Below are positions 1 through 9,752 of a stretch of 64,000 nucleotides of DNA, piece by piece. This DNA comes from VAZQ01 sp963840535. GTDB lineage: Bacteria > Pseudomonadota > Alphaproteobacteria > Rhizobiales > Xanthobacteraceae. The notes beneath the pieces were generated by a model. That model searched no databases. It was not told where the DNA came from and saw nothing but the letters and a program-made list of their open reading frames with translations. The stretch spans positions 124,001 to 188,000 of the forward strand of contig CAWIZJ010000057.1 of NCBI GenBank assembly GCA_963840535.1. Direction: 5' to 3'. Made by a program: the position numbers and the translations under genes. Every line of letters begins with the position of its first letter. The stretch's first letter is position 1.

Positions 1-454
1 GCGGTTGCGATGACCGCGGTCGCGCAGCATCTTCGCCAACGGAATGAGATGGTAGTCGTGCACCCAGACGACGTCGTCGCCTTGCAGCAGATCGTTCAAC
101 TGGTTTGCGAAATGCACATTGACCCGTCGGTATCCGCTGAGGTCGCGGCGCGAGAATTCGGCGAGGTCGAGACGGTAGTGCAGGATCGGCCACAGCACGC
201 GGTTGGCGAAGCCGTTGTAGTATTCCTGGTAGTCGCTCTCGGCGAGGTCGGTCACCACATAGCTCAGGCCGCCCTGGTGAATGGTGCTCGTCGCGAGGTC
301 GTCGATCGGCGGCGACCGTTCCGCTCCAGCCGAACCAGAGGCCCCCGTGCTGCTTGAGCAGGGCGCGCACCGCCACCGCGAGACCGCCGGCCTGGCCGCT
401 GCCGTCGCTGTTCGGGACGGCGACCCGGTTCGAGACCACAATCAGCCGCGCCAA
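1..454 (-). CDS. otsA: Trehalose-6-phosphate synthase OtsA (N-terminal part, cut by window edge, one frameshift)
   Basis: This GT20 enzyme joins UDP-glucose and glucose-6-phosphate to make trehalose-6-phosphate in the cytoplasm. The visible N-terminus begins ARLIVVSNRVAVPN and includes GGLAVAVRALL, GLWFGWSG and, in the shifted frame, NGFANRVLWPILHYR and DVVWVHDYHLIPLA, all typical of OtsA. The chosen start is a TTG at 454. It has a strong GGAGGA box six bases upstream and lies inside the end of the preceding GH15 gene. A one-base shift near 305-312 separates the first 45 or so codons from the rest. Because both sides align with the family, it is probably a sequence error. The gene continues off the left edge. 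Third gene of the operon otsB, GH15, otsA. Confidence 0.9.
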   Translation of the reverse strand, partial: MARLIVVSNRVAVPNSDGSGQAGGLAVAVRALLKQHGGLWFGWSGTVAADRRPRDEHHSPGRPELCGDRPRRERLPGILQRLRQPRAVADPALPSRPRRILAPRPQRIPTGQCAFRKPVERSAARRRRRLGARLPSHSVGEDAARPRSSQP

Positions 455-2234
455 TATCGATCCTCCCAGCTTCGCGACAGTCGCATCGCACTCAAGATCA
501 GGCCGGCCATCGAATAGGTCTGCGGAAAATTTCCCCACAAAGTCCCGGTTTGCGGGTCGATGTCCTCCGACAGCAGCCCGTAGCGATTGCGGTGCGCCAA
601 TGCGTCGACGAACAGTTCCCGTGCCTCGTCGCGGCGACCCAGCGACCACCAGGCATCGACCAGCCAGAACCGGCAGATCAGAAAGGCCGTGACCGGCAGG
701 CCCAGGTCGTCAGCCGCCGCATAGCGCATAACGTGCTTCTCGCGCAAAAGTTCGCGCTCCATCGCTTTGACGGTGCTGACGAAACGCGGGTCCTCGGCCT
801 CGACGACGCCGAGATCGGGCAGCAGCAGAACGCTGGCGTCGAGGTCGTCGGATCCGAACGCGGCGGTAAAGGCCTGCCGCTTCTCGTTCCACGCCCCCTC
901 CAGCAGCGCATGCAGCACCGGATCGGCGACCGCGTTCCAATGGGTCGCCCGCTCGTGCAGACCGAGACGGGAGGCGATGGCGGCGAGCCGGTGACAGCCC
1001 GCCCAGCACATCGCGGTCGAATGGGTGTGGATGCGACGGCGCGCGCGATATTCCCAGATCCCGTTGTCGGCTTCCAAGCGCGAGTTCGCCCGCCTTCTCG
1101 CCGAGCGTCTCGAGCAACCGAAACAGCCCTTCGTCGCCGGGCCGCGGCAGCCGCCGGTCGTAGAACATCGGCATCGCAGCCAGGATGACGCTGCCATAGG
1201 AATCGTTCTGCACCTGCTCGGCCGCGGCATTGCCGATGCGCACCGGTCCGTCGCCGCGATAGCCCTTGAGCTGCGGTGCCGTCGTCTCGTCCATCGGATC
1301 GAGCGGAACGACGCTGTAGACCGGCCGCATCTGCTCGTTGGGATTGGAAGCGATGCTCAAGGTGAAGGAGATGAAATTCTCCATGGTCTGGGTCGCGCCG
1401 ATCCGGTTGAGCGCCTTCACCACGAAATAGGCGTCGCGCAGCCAGCAGTAGCGGTAGTCCCAGGTGCGCCCCGATCCGGGCGCCTCCGGAATCGAGGTGG
1501 TGTGGGCGGCGATGATGCCGCCGGTCTCCTCGAAATTGCTGAGCTTGAGGGTGATGGCGGCGCGGATGATCTCGTCCTGCCAGTCGTACGAGATCGACGA
1601 GGCCACGCGACCAGTCCATCCAGTAGTCGATGGTGCGGTCGCAGAATTCCCGGCAGGTGGTCTCGAGATCGCCCTGGAACGGCTCATCGACGCCGAAAAC
1701 GAGGTGCAACGGCCGCGTGACGATGAACGGCGCCTCGCGCTCGATGTAGGACAGCGGCGCGTCGGTGGTGAGGCGGATCACCGCACGATCGTGCAGATAG
1801 CGAATATTGTTGCTGCCGATAACAAAGTTCGAGGACGGGTGCCCGTAGTCGTGTGCCGGGCGGAAACGGATGGTGATGCGCGGCAATCCCGCAACCGGCT
1901 CGATCATCCTGATCAGCTGCGGCGGTCGAAAAACCCGACCGAACTGGCGATGGCGGGGCGCAAAATCGGTGACACGGACCGCCCCGCCTCGACGATCGGT
2001 GAGCACCGTCGATACCACCGCGGTGTTGCGGAGATACTCCGACTGAAAATCGGCCATGTCGTCGAGCACGACATCGGCGAAACCCTTCTCGTCGTCACCT
2101 GTGAGCAGGCGGCAGAAGATCGGATCGCTGTCGAAACGCGGGTAGCACCACCAGACCAGGCGCGCGGTCGGGTCGACGAGCGCAGCCGTGCGGCCATTCC
2201 CGATGACGGCGAGATCGAGCCCGTGGTCCGTCAT
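442..2234 (-). CDS. Glycoside hydrolase family 15 protein (glucoamylase/trehalase-like), two frameshifts
   Basis: A roughly 600-residue (alpha/alpha)6-barrel hydrolase of the GH15 group. The N-terminus (DLAVIGNGRTAALVDPTAR, VWWCYPRFDSDPIF) is the usual start of these proteins. NFEETGGIIAA and GSGRTWDYRYCWLRDAYF follow. The catalytic-acid region DNGIWEYR and the second-glutamate region LLSEDIDPQTGTLWGN are both present. The reading frame changes near 1608 and near 1078; all three segments align in order, so consensus errors are likelier than decay. Its ATG overlaps the otsB stop by four bases (ATGA), and its end overlaps the TTG start of otsA. Placement between trehalose-synthesis genes suggests a role in alpha-glucan or trehalose turnover. 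The exact substrate cannot be read from sequence. Confidence 0.85.
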
Positions 2235-2995
2235 GAGGTCGCGAATGCGTCGTTGCGGGATAGCTGCTCGAGCCAGTGCCGAACGTCGGTCGGCCGTTCG
2301 AAGCAAAAGTCGGCACCGTAGGCCTTCAACCCGACCGATATTCCGATGCCGTCGAAGTCGGGCAGTATCGCGAAGACGCCGAGGTCGGTTATGTCGTCGC
2401 CGATGAAGACCGGCCGGCGCCCGGCGAACGGCGGGAATGTCATCAGCTCGCGGACGGCCGTCGCCTTGGTGGTGCCGGCCTGCTTGACTTCCACCACCAG
2501 CTTGCCCGGCAGCAGCTCGATCGATGCCCCGTCGAGGTCCTCGCATATCTTCATGGCTGCCTCGCGCACCACGTGCTCCTTGTCGGGCGCCAACCGGTAA
2601 TGCAGCGCAAGCGAATAGCCTTTGTCCTCGAGAACGATTTCAGGGCCCGATTCGGCAATGGCCGCGAATCGCCGCTTCACGTCGGGATCGAGCGGAGGAA
2701 GCCGCGGCGCTTCGGGCGCGGTTCCGGGCAACACGCGCAGCTCGGCGCCATGGCCGCCGATCGCAGGCAGTCGCAGGGGGGAGAATATGAGATCGAGCTC
2801 GCTGACCGGCCGCCCGCTGACGAATGCAACCGCGCCGTCGGTTCGTTTCCACAGTCGCGCCAGGGTCTCACGCAATGCGTGCGATACGAAGACTTCCCGC
2901 GGAGTAGGAGCGAGGTCGAGAAGCGTGCCATCCACATCGAGCAGGATGGCAAGCCTGGCGAGATCGGTGGGCAGGGGCGGAATGCTGTTCGACAT
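2231..2995 (-). CDS. otsB: Trehalose-6-phosphate phosphatase OtsB
   Basis: HAD-superfamily phosphatase that removes phosphate from trehalose-6-phosphate, the second step of the OtsAB pathway. The product is about 254 residues, normal for OtsB. Motif I is LLDVDGTLLD near residue 20, with nucleophile and acid/base aspartates. FVSGRP is motif II, the conserved lysine follows, and FIGDDITDLGVF is the metal-binding motif near the end. The ATG at 2995 was chosen because the family motif starts about 18 residues later; an in-frame ATG at 3088 would add an unconserved 31-residue leader. The stop overlaps the next gene (ATGA), so translation of the operon is probably coupled. First gene of the operon. 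Confidence 0.92.
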   Translation of the reverse strand: MSNSIPPLPTDLARLAILLDVDGTLLDLAPTPREVFVSHALRETLARLWKRTDGAVAFVSGRPVSELDLIFSPLRLPAIGGHGAELRVLPGTAPEAPRLPPLDPDVKRRFAAIAESGPEIVLEDKGYSLALHYRLAPDKEHVVREAAMKICEDLDGASIELLPGKLVVEVKQAGTTKATAVRELMTFPPFAGRRPVFIGDDITDLGVFAILPDFDGIGISVGLKAYGADFCFERPTDVRHWLEQLSRNDAFATS

Positions 2996-3218
2996 CAGGT
3001 AATCCGGTAAACCGTCTGGAAGATAATGGAAAGTGCCCCAACGCCGGAATAGTTGCGAAACCGACCGCGAAAAACCCAAGGCGTTCAATCAACTGCCCGA
3101 TTTGACGATTGTTCCAGGCAACCCCGCACCGGCGCCGCTGGTCGGCCATGAGCAGGGTGCGCGTTCGAGATCCCTCCCATAGGGCTACGCTGGTGGATCA
3201 ACTTGGCCGGAATCCGCG

Positions 3219-3977
3219 CTAGAGCGCCATGCCGCCATCGACCAGGTGGGGTTGTCCGGTAATGTAGCTCGCCTCGTCGGAGGCGAGGAAGAGCGCCAGG
3301 GCCGCGACCTCGTCGGCCCGGCCCAGCCGCCCCATGGGCTGGCGCTCGATGAAAGCACGCTCCACCTCCGCGAGCGATCTTCCCGTCGCCCGCGATCGGT
3401 CCTTGATGCGCTCGCCGAGGGAGGGCGATTCGATCGTGCCTGGACAGATCGCGTTCACGCGGATGCCCTCCTTGATGAAGTCGGCCGCAACCGCCTTGGT
3501 CAGACCGATCACGGCAGCCTTGGTTGCGCCATAGGCGTAGCGGTCGGGGACACCGCGGATCGAGGAGACCGCGGACGAGATGTTGATGATCGAGCCCGCC
3601 TTCTTGCGTAGCATCGCGGGGAGGAAGGCCTTGATCGTGCGGTGCATCGACTTGACATTGAGGTCGAACGAGAAGTCCCAATCATGCTCGGCGCAATCGA
3701 GCACGTTGCCGTGGTGGACATAGCCGGCGCAGTTGACGAGCACGTCGAGAGCCGCGTATTCGGCGGCGACCTGCCCGGCCAGGGCCTCGACGGCGGGCGT
3801 CGAGCGCACATCGAGCTTCAAGCCTTTCTCGCATGCGAGGCCGTCGAGCTTGCTTTCGTCCACGTCGGTGGCGATGACGCGCGCACCCTCGCCGACGAAG
3901 GCATGGGCGATGGCGCGGCCGATGCCCTGTCCTGCCGCGGTGACGAGCGCGACCTTGCCTTCGAGACGTTGCGCCAT
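3219..3977 (-). CDS. SDR-family NAD(P)-dependent oxidoreductase
   Basis: A 252-residue classical short-chain dehydrogenase. It shows the cofactor motif TAAGQGIGRAIA near residue 15, acidic D at the end of beta-2 (ATDVDESK, favouring NAD), NCAG, the catalytic S of NISSAVSS, and YGATK with catalytic Tyr and Lys. The C-terminus is ITGQPHLVDGGMAL. The TAAGQGIG form is typical of the 2-keto-3-deoxy-L-fuconate dehydrogenase / DHRS6 branch, which oxidises hydroxy- or keto-deoxy acids. Together with the sugar-acid dehydratase on the other side of the IS element, a role in non-phosphorylative sugar-acid breakdown is plausible but inferred. A GGAGG box precedes the start. Confidence 0.85.
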   Translation of the reverse strand: MAQRLEGKVALVTAAGQGIGRAIAHAFVGEGARVIATDVDESKLDGLACEKGLKLDVRSTPAVEALAGQVAAEYAALDVLVNCAGYVHHGNVLDCAEHDWDFSFDLNVKSMHRTIKAFLPAMLRKKAGSIINISSAVSSIRGVPDRYAYGATKAAVIGLTKAVAADFIKEGIRVNAICPGTIESPSLGERIKDRSRATGRSLAEVERAFIERQPMGRLGRADEVAALALFLASDEASYITGQPHLVDGGMAL

Positions 3978-4052
3978 GCCCGGGTCCTCCTGTCGACTTC
4001 AACGGTCCCGCCGGCTCCCCGCGAAACCGCGATCGAGCAAGCAACTCTCAGC

Positions 4053-4212
4053 GCCCCGAACCCGAAGTTCGCACAACTGTGCCGCAAATCCGATTGCGAA
4101 CTTCGGGTTAAAAAGGGGCACTAGAATCATAGAGTTGCTAGTGTCCCTTTGATTCCGACGTTCGCTCGGAGTGTGCCGCGAGTGCTGGCGAACTTCGGAA
4201 TCGGGACACTAC
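4053..4212. repeat. Composite double-hairpin repeat (copy 1)
   Basis: Two adjacent imperfect palindromes. The first pairs 4059-4072 with 4096-4109 and ends in CACTAG. A 13-base linker containing CATAGAGTTG follows. The second runs from CTAGTGTCCC at 4138 to GGGACACTA at about 4211, with CCGACGTTCGC and GCGAACTTCGG as its inner arms. In each hairpin one arm carries extra T (or A) bases that the other lacks. The same hairpin-linker-hairpin layout recurs at 32140-32306, and a single copy lies at 12987-13062. No coding potential. It resembles a non-autonomous mobile (MITE-like) or REP-like element. Confidence 0.75.
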
Positions 4213-4274
4213 AGTAGTGCGCGTCCCGGTGAAGTAGACGCGATCGCCCGCTTCAACGTGCGGTGCCACATCGT

Positions 4275-4372
4275 TCCCTCCCCCGCATGCGGGGGAGGGA
4301 CAGGGAGGGGGCGCAAACAGAACGGGGATCTTCGGACCCCCACCCCAGCCCTCCCCCGCAGGCGGGGGAGGG
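4275..4372. repeat. Paired GC-rich palindromes (CCCTCCCCCGC...GCGGGGGAGGG)
   Basis: A 26-base perfect palindrome at 4275-4300 and a near-identical 24-base palindrome at 4349-4372 enclose a G-rich spacer. Short palindromes of this type are widespread between genes in GC-rich alphaproteobacteria. It is non-coding and would form very stable hairpins in RNA from either strand. The pair directly precedes the left end of the IS element. Confidence 0.75.
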
Positions 4373-4427
4373 AGCAGGCTGTACGTGCGGCACCACCGTG
4401 CTCCGATATCATCGGAACGCGCTCTTA

Positions 4428-5340
4428 GGGCCTGTCTTCAGTTGAGCAGGATTGTAACTGCGGCTAGCTGCACTCCGGCAAGGAAATTTCTGGCGAGTTT
4501 GTCGTAACGTGTGGCGATGGCGCGGAAGTGCTTGAGCTGATCGAAGAAGCGCTCGACGAGGTTGCGTTCGCAATAGAGTGCGAAATCGCATGCCCGCTCG
4601 GTCTTACGGTTGGCCTTGGGTGGGATGACTGGAATGATTTTCCGTTGCGTGAGGGTATCGACGAACGAGTCGGCGTCGTATGCCTTGTCGCCGATCAAGG
4701 CATCTGGGTCGGCGTTCTCAATCAACGGTTCCGCGCACGCCAGATCATGAGCTTGTCCCGGTGTGAGCATCAGCTCGACGGGATTGCCCAGGGCGTCGAC
4801 GAGCGCATGAATCTTGGTGGTCAGTCCGCCGCGTGATCGGCCGATCGCTTGCGGGCCGTTTTTTTCGCGCGCCAGCGCTGTGCTGATGAGCGCGCACGAT
4901 GGTGGCGTCGATCATCATGTATTCGTTGTCCGAATCGCTCGCCAACAACTTGAAAATTCGCTCGAAAACGCCGCTCTTCGCCCACCGGCTAAAGCGCTGG
5001 TGCACGATCTTCCAGTCGCCGAAACGTGCCGGCAGATCACGCCAAGGGATTCCCGTTCGATATCTGTAAAGAACCGCATCAACGAACAGCCGGTTGTCCG
5101 CTGCAGTGCCGCCGACATGGCCTTCCCGTCCGGGCACAGAATCCTTGATCCGCTCCCATTGATCGTCTCGCAATCCGAATCGCTGCATGGGTCGGCCTCC
5201 TCAAAGCCGACTGCCCATGAATCACTCGACAACTGATTTGGGAATCCCCAACATACCGACGGCACTGCTTTATAGAACGATGTTCCGCGTTTGATTCTGA
5301 TCCGTTCTCGCGCAAACGCCGCCTAACTGAAGGCAAGCCC
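4428..5340 (-). mobile_element. IS5-family (IS427-like group) insertion sequence, 913 bp
   Basis: The ends are imperfect inverted repeats. The left end starts GGGCCTGTCTTCAGTT, and the complement of the right end starts GGGCTTGCCTTCAGTT. Both sides are flanked by TA (4426-4427 and 5341-5342), the probable duplicated target. The element encodes one transposase in two overlapping frames, as usual for this group. The right end lies exactly at the stop codon of the neighbouring dehydratase gene. It looks intact and could be active. Confidence 0.9.
4438..5188 (-). CDS. IS5-family transposase, two overlapping frames joined by a frameshift
   Basis: DDE transposase of the IS element. The first frame (4745-5188) starts MQRFGLRDDQWERIKDSVPG after a GAGGAGG box. 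It carries the IS5-type N-terminal domain (GIPWRDLPARFGDWKIVHQR) and the first catalytic Asp in MIDATIVRAHQH. At the A7 run in CGAAAAAAACGG (about 4860-4872) the frame must change, giving NGPQAIGRSRGGLTTKIHA. It then continues through LIGDKAYDAD (second Asp) and ERNLVERFFDQLKHFRAIATRY, where the catalytic Glu is in the LVERFF region. The A-run is the expected site of programmed frameshifting in this group, so this shift is probably functional, unlike the isolated ones elsewhere in the window. Confidence 0.9.
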
Positions 5341-7137
5341 TAGTGGTTGTCGCGCGGTATGGTTGCTTCCGCCACACGCCGATACTTCACCGCCGGCCGC
5401 AAGACCATGCCGTCCGCGAGCTGATCGACCATGTCCCGCTGGATCTCCTGCCACGGAGTTCTGGCTCGCCGGATATTGAAAGCCGCCTCGCGTTTCCAGT
5501 GCGGCCCGCCGCTCGGCCAGCTCGGCGTCGGAAATCAGGACATTGGCGGTGCCGTTGTCGAGATCGATGCGCACCCGATCACCGGTTCTCAGTATGGCGA
5601 GCCCGCCTCCGGCGGCGGCTTCGGGCGAAGCATTGAGAATCGACGGCGACCCCGACGTCCCCGATTGGCGGCCGTCCCCGATGCAGGGCAGCGATGTGAT
5701 ACCCTTCCGGATCAATGCGGCAGGCGGCAGCATGTTCACGACCTCGGCCGATCCGGGATAACCGATCGGCCCGACGCCGCGGATGAACAACAGCGTGCGC
5801 TCGTCGATCTGCAGGGAAGGATCGTCCACACGGCGGTGGTAGTCCTCGGGGCCGTCGAACACGACGGCACGACCCTCGAATGCATTCGGATCCTTGGGAT
5901 CCGAGAGGTACCGCTGCTCGAACTCGTCGGAGATCACGCTCGTTTTCATGATCGCGGAATCGAACAGGTTTCCCGACAGGACCTTGAAGCCGGCCCGCTT
6001 CCTGAGCGGATTGTCATAGGGGCGGATCACGTCGGGGTCACCGCTCCCGGCCTGCGCGACATTCTCGCCCATGGTCTTGCCGTTGATCGTGAGCGCTGCG
6101 GGATGGATACGGCCGGCGCCATCGAGCTCGTGCATCACCGCCGGCAGTCCGCCGGCACGGTAGTAGTCCTCGCCGAGATATCGCCCCGCTGGCTGCATAT
6201 TGACGATGAGCGGCACGTCGTAGCCGATGGTCTCCCAATCCGTGATCGCGATCGGAACGCCGACGTGACGGGCGATGGCATTGATGTGGATCGGCGCATT
6301 GGTCGAGCCCCCGATCGCGGAGCACGCCACGATCGCGTTCTCGAACGCAGCGCGGGTCAAAATGTCGGAAGGTCTCAGGTCCTCGCGCACGATCTCGACC
6401 GCGCGGCGGCCGGTGTCATAGGCGATCTGCGCGCGCTCCCGGTAGGGAGCGGGAATGGCGGCACAGCCCGGAAGCGATAGTCCGAGCGCCTCGGCCAGCG
6501 CGTTCATGGTCGAAGCGGTCCCCATGGTATTGCAATGGCCGATCGACGGTGCCGACGAGGAAACGAGATCGAGGAACTCCTGGTAGTCCATGCGACCGGC
6601 GGCGTGCTCCTTGCGCGCCCACCACAGCACGGTGCCGGATCCGGCACGCTCGCCCTTCCACCAGCCGTTGAGCATGGGCCCGCCCGAGAGCACGATGGCC
6701 GGGATGTTCACCGTCGCTGCCGCCATGATCGCAGCGGGCGTTGTCTTGTCACAGCCGGTCGTGAGAACGACGCCGTCGAGCGGATAGCCGTAGAGGACCT
6801 CGACCAGACCGAGATAGGCCAGGTTGCGGTCGAGCGCCGCCGTGGGGCGCTTGCCGGTTTCCTGGATTGGATGCATCGGGAACTCGAAGGCGATGCCGCC
6901 GGCGTCGCGGATGCCGTCGCGCACGCGCCGGGCGAGATCGAGATGGTGGCGATTGCAGGGCGAAAGATCCGAGCCGGTCTGCGCGATGCCGATGATCGGC
7001 TTGCCGGTGGTCAACTCGTCCCGGGTCAGGCCATAGTTGAGATAGCGCTCGAGATAAAGGGCGGTCATGCCCGGATTGTCGGGATTGTCGAACCATGACT
7101 GCGAGCGCAGGCGCGGACCTTTTCCATTCGTCGGCAT
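5340..7137 (-). CDS. IlvD/Edd-family sugar-acid dehydratase (arabonate/xylonate dehydratase-like), one frameshift
   Basis: An Fe-S dehydratase of about 598 residues. The opening LRSQSWFDNPDNPGMTALYL fits the pentonate/hexonate dehydratase branch (L-arabinonate dehydratase type) rather than the branched-chain amino acid enzyme IlvD. Cluster-binding regions are VLTTGCDKTTPA and IGHCNTMGTASTM, with GDGRQSGTSGSPSILNASPE later. Near 5459 one extra T shifts the frame; correcting it gives TPWQEIQRDMVDQLADGM and ends PRDNH followed by TAG. That TAG is made of the TA target duplication plus the first base of the adjacent IS. The ATG at 7137 has a GGAGG box. An upstream in-frame ATG at 7296 overlaps the preceding stop but would add 53 unconserved residues. 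Probably dehydrates an aldonate to a 2-keto-3-deoxy acid. Confidence 0.85.
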
Positions 7138-7292
7138 GACAGAGCCTCCACTTCCAGGTCGGTCGTTCCATCCGGTGTCGTGGCGCCGGGACCGCTCGCG
7201 GCGACAGAGTGCCGCCGGCGCGTCGATAGAAGCTCCGGCAAGCAGCGGCAAGCCGCGTCCATCATACCGCAGCATGCCGACGTGCGATCGGG

Positions 7293-9645
7293 TCATGCCG
7301 CGTCGAGTTGCTCGTAGGCGCCGGCCTTGCGCAGCGCCTCGACGATACGATCGGGCGTGAGCGGCATCTCGGCAAAGTGGACGCCGAACGGAGAAAGCGC
7401 ATCCTCGATGGCGGAGACGATCGCCGCCGGTGCCGGGATGGTTCCGCCCTCGCCGGCGCCCTTGACGCCGAGCGGGTTGAGCGGGTTGGGCGTCTCGACA
7501 TGCTCGATCAGGCAGGTGGGCACGTCGGGCGCGGCCGGCAGCAGGTAGTCCTGAAAGGTCGTCGTCAGCGGCTGCGCGGCCGCGTCGTATTTCATCCATT
7601 CGAACAGCGCATTGCCGATGCCGTGGGCGACCCCGCCCTGCACCTGGCCGTCAACGATCAGGGGATTGATGATGGTGCCGCTGTCGTGGGCGACCGTGTA
7701 GGCGATCAGCTCGACACCTCCGGTCATGGGGTCGACCTCCACCTCGGCCACGTGAGTGCCGTTGCAGTAGGACGCCTGCGGCGGCGCGAAATAGGCGGTG
7801 TGCTCGAGGCCCGGCCCCTGGCCCGGAGCAAAGGAGAACCCGGGCATGCCCTGGGCCATGCGAGCGAGCTCTGCGAACGCGAGCGACGGCTTGTTGCCGC
7901 CGCGCGCGGTGGCGCGGCCGTCCTCGACGTCGATGTCGCCTTCCGGGACGCCGAGCACCCGGGCGGCCAGCCTGACGATCTGTGTCCTCACGTTCCCGCC
8001 CGCCATCAGTGCCGACGAGCCCGCATTGATCGCCTGGCGGCTGGCGAAAGCGCCGATGCCCTGGGAGATGGCCGCGGTATCGCCAACGGTCATGACGATG
8101 TCCTCCAGGCGGCAGCCGACTTCATCGGCGACGATCTGCGACAGCGTCGTGCGCGTGCCTTGCCCTTGGGTCGTGGCCCCGGTCGCAACCGCGATCCTGC
8201 CGTTGGGAAGCACCCGCACGGTGACACCCTCGAACGGTCCGAGGCCGGTGCCCTCGACATAGTTGCCGATACCGATGCCGAGATAGCGCCCTTCGGCGCG
8301 GGCCCTGGTCTGGCGCAGGCGAAAGTCGCCATAGCCGCTGAGCGCGAGCGCCCGGGTCTGGCTTCTCGGAAAATCGCCGCTGGCATAGGTGAGCGGCTTG
8401 CCGTCGCGAAAAATCAGACCCACCGAGTAGGGCATCTGCTCGGGCCGGATCATGTTGCGGCGACGCACCTCGGCGCGGTCGAGCGAAAGCTCGCATGCCA
8501 CCCGGTCCATCAGCCGCTCCATGGCGAACACCGCCTGCGGCCGACCCGCGCCGCGCACCACCGTGGTCGGCACCCGATTGGTGAGCACGACCGTGGCTTC
8601 GATCCGATAGGCCGGCACGACATAGGGGCCGGGGAAGGTCGTCGCGGCGATGTAGGGCACGATGATGCCCCATGGGAGGAATGCGCCGGCATCATGGAGC
8701 AGGCGCCCGCGCAGGCCGAGAATTCTCCCTTGCCCGTCGACTGCGATCGCCACGTCCCAATGCTGGTCGCGCTCCTGGGTCGCCGACAGGAAATGCTCGC
8801 GGCGATCCTCCTGCCACGTGACCGGGCGGCCGAGCATCATTGCCGCCGCGGGAATGACCGCCTCCTCGGCATAGAACGGCGCCTTGGTGCCGAAGCCGCC
8901 GCCGACGAAAGGCGCGATCACCCTGATCGATTCGAGATCGCGCTCGAGCAGGTCGGCGAGCGTGCCGCGACACAGGTGCGGCGTCTGGGTCGCCGACCAT
9001 ACCGTCAACAGGTCGGCGCCCGCGTCGTAGCTCGCAGCCACTGCCCGGCCCTCGAGCGGCATGGCGCCGCCGCGATGGAGCCGGAAGCTCTCCTCGAACA
9101 CGTGCGCGGCACCCGCGAACGCGGCATCGACCTCGCCATAGGCGAGGGGCACGACGGCGGCGATGTTGCCTGCAAGATCGCTGTGCACCGTGGCGGCCGT
9201 CGGCTTCACCGCATCGCGGCAGTCGCTCACCGCCGGCAGGAGCTCGAATGCGACGTTGACGGCCGCCGCGGCGTCCTCCGCCAGGTAGCGGCTTTCCGCA
9301 ATCGCCACGGCGATGGTCTGACCCACGTAGCATACCTCGCGGCGTGCCAGGGCCGGCTGGGTCCGGGGAATGCCGATCGCGGGATTGGGCACCAGCATGG
9401 GGATCTGGGCTGGTCGCCATCGGCGCCGGCAGATCGTCCGCGACCAGGACGGCATGGACGCCCGGCATGCTGCGCGCCGCCGAAACGTCGATGGCGCGAA
9501 TGCGGGCATGCGCGTGCGGGCTGCGCACGAAGCACGCATGCAGGGCGGCGGGAAGCCGCATGTCGTCGACGAAGCGCCCGCGACCCGTGAGCAGCGCAGG
9601 ATCCTCGAGGCGCGCGACACGGGCGCCGAACAGCTTCGCGCCCAT
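7293..9645 (-). CDS. Xanthine dehydrogenase-family molybdopterin-binding (large) subunit, one frameshift
   Basis: A molybdenum hydroxylase catalytic subunit of about 784 residues (CoxL/XdhB type). It starts GAKLFGARVARLEDPALLTG, the usual N-terminal 'R-ED-LLTG' signature. VGGGFGTKAPFYAEE and TTVVRGAGRPQAVFAMER are cofactor-binding motifs, and GVKGAGEGG near the C-terminus carries the active-site glutamate. A one-base shift lies near 9405 (ADDLPAPMATSP joined to AQIPMLVPNPAIG). No FAD (CoxM) or 2Fe-2S (CoxS) subunit gene is next to it, so its electron-transfer partners must be elsewhere. It is divergent from the UbiD-family gene and its stop nearly abuts the dehydratase gene. The substrate is unknown, perhaps an aldehyde or N-heteroaromatic. 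Confidence 0.85.
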
Positions 9646-9752
9646 GCTGGGGAGCTCCGGAACGGCGCAACGCGAAGTCCGACGATACATCGGCGGCGTT
9701 GCAAAGCAATCGCGACCAATCGTAGGCTGGCTGCAACTCTGAGAGCGCAGGA

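Noticed and set aside
3085..3681. Minus-strand open frame overlapping the SDR gene
   Set aside because: It is an alternate frame of the SDR with arginine-rich, unrecognisable sequence.
4745..5188. Treating the transposase frameshift as another sequencing error
   Set aside because: It lies on an A7 run at the usual frameshift position of IS5-family elements of this group, so programmed shifting is the better explanation.
5340..7137. Calling the dehydratase IlvD of branched-chain amino acid synthesis
   Set aside because: The N-terminal and central motifs fit the sugar-acid dehydratase branch, and no other ilv genes are nearby.
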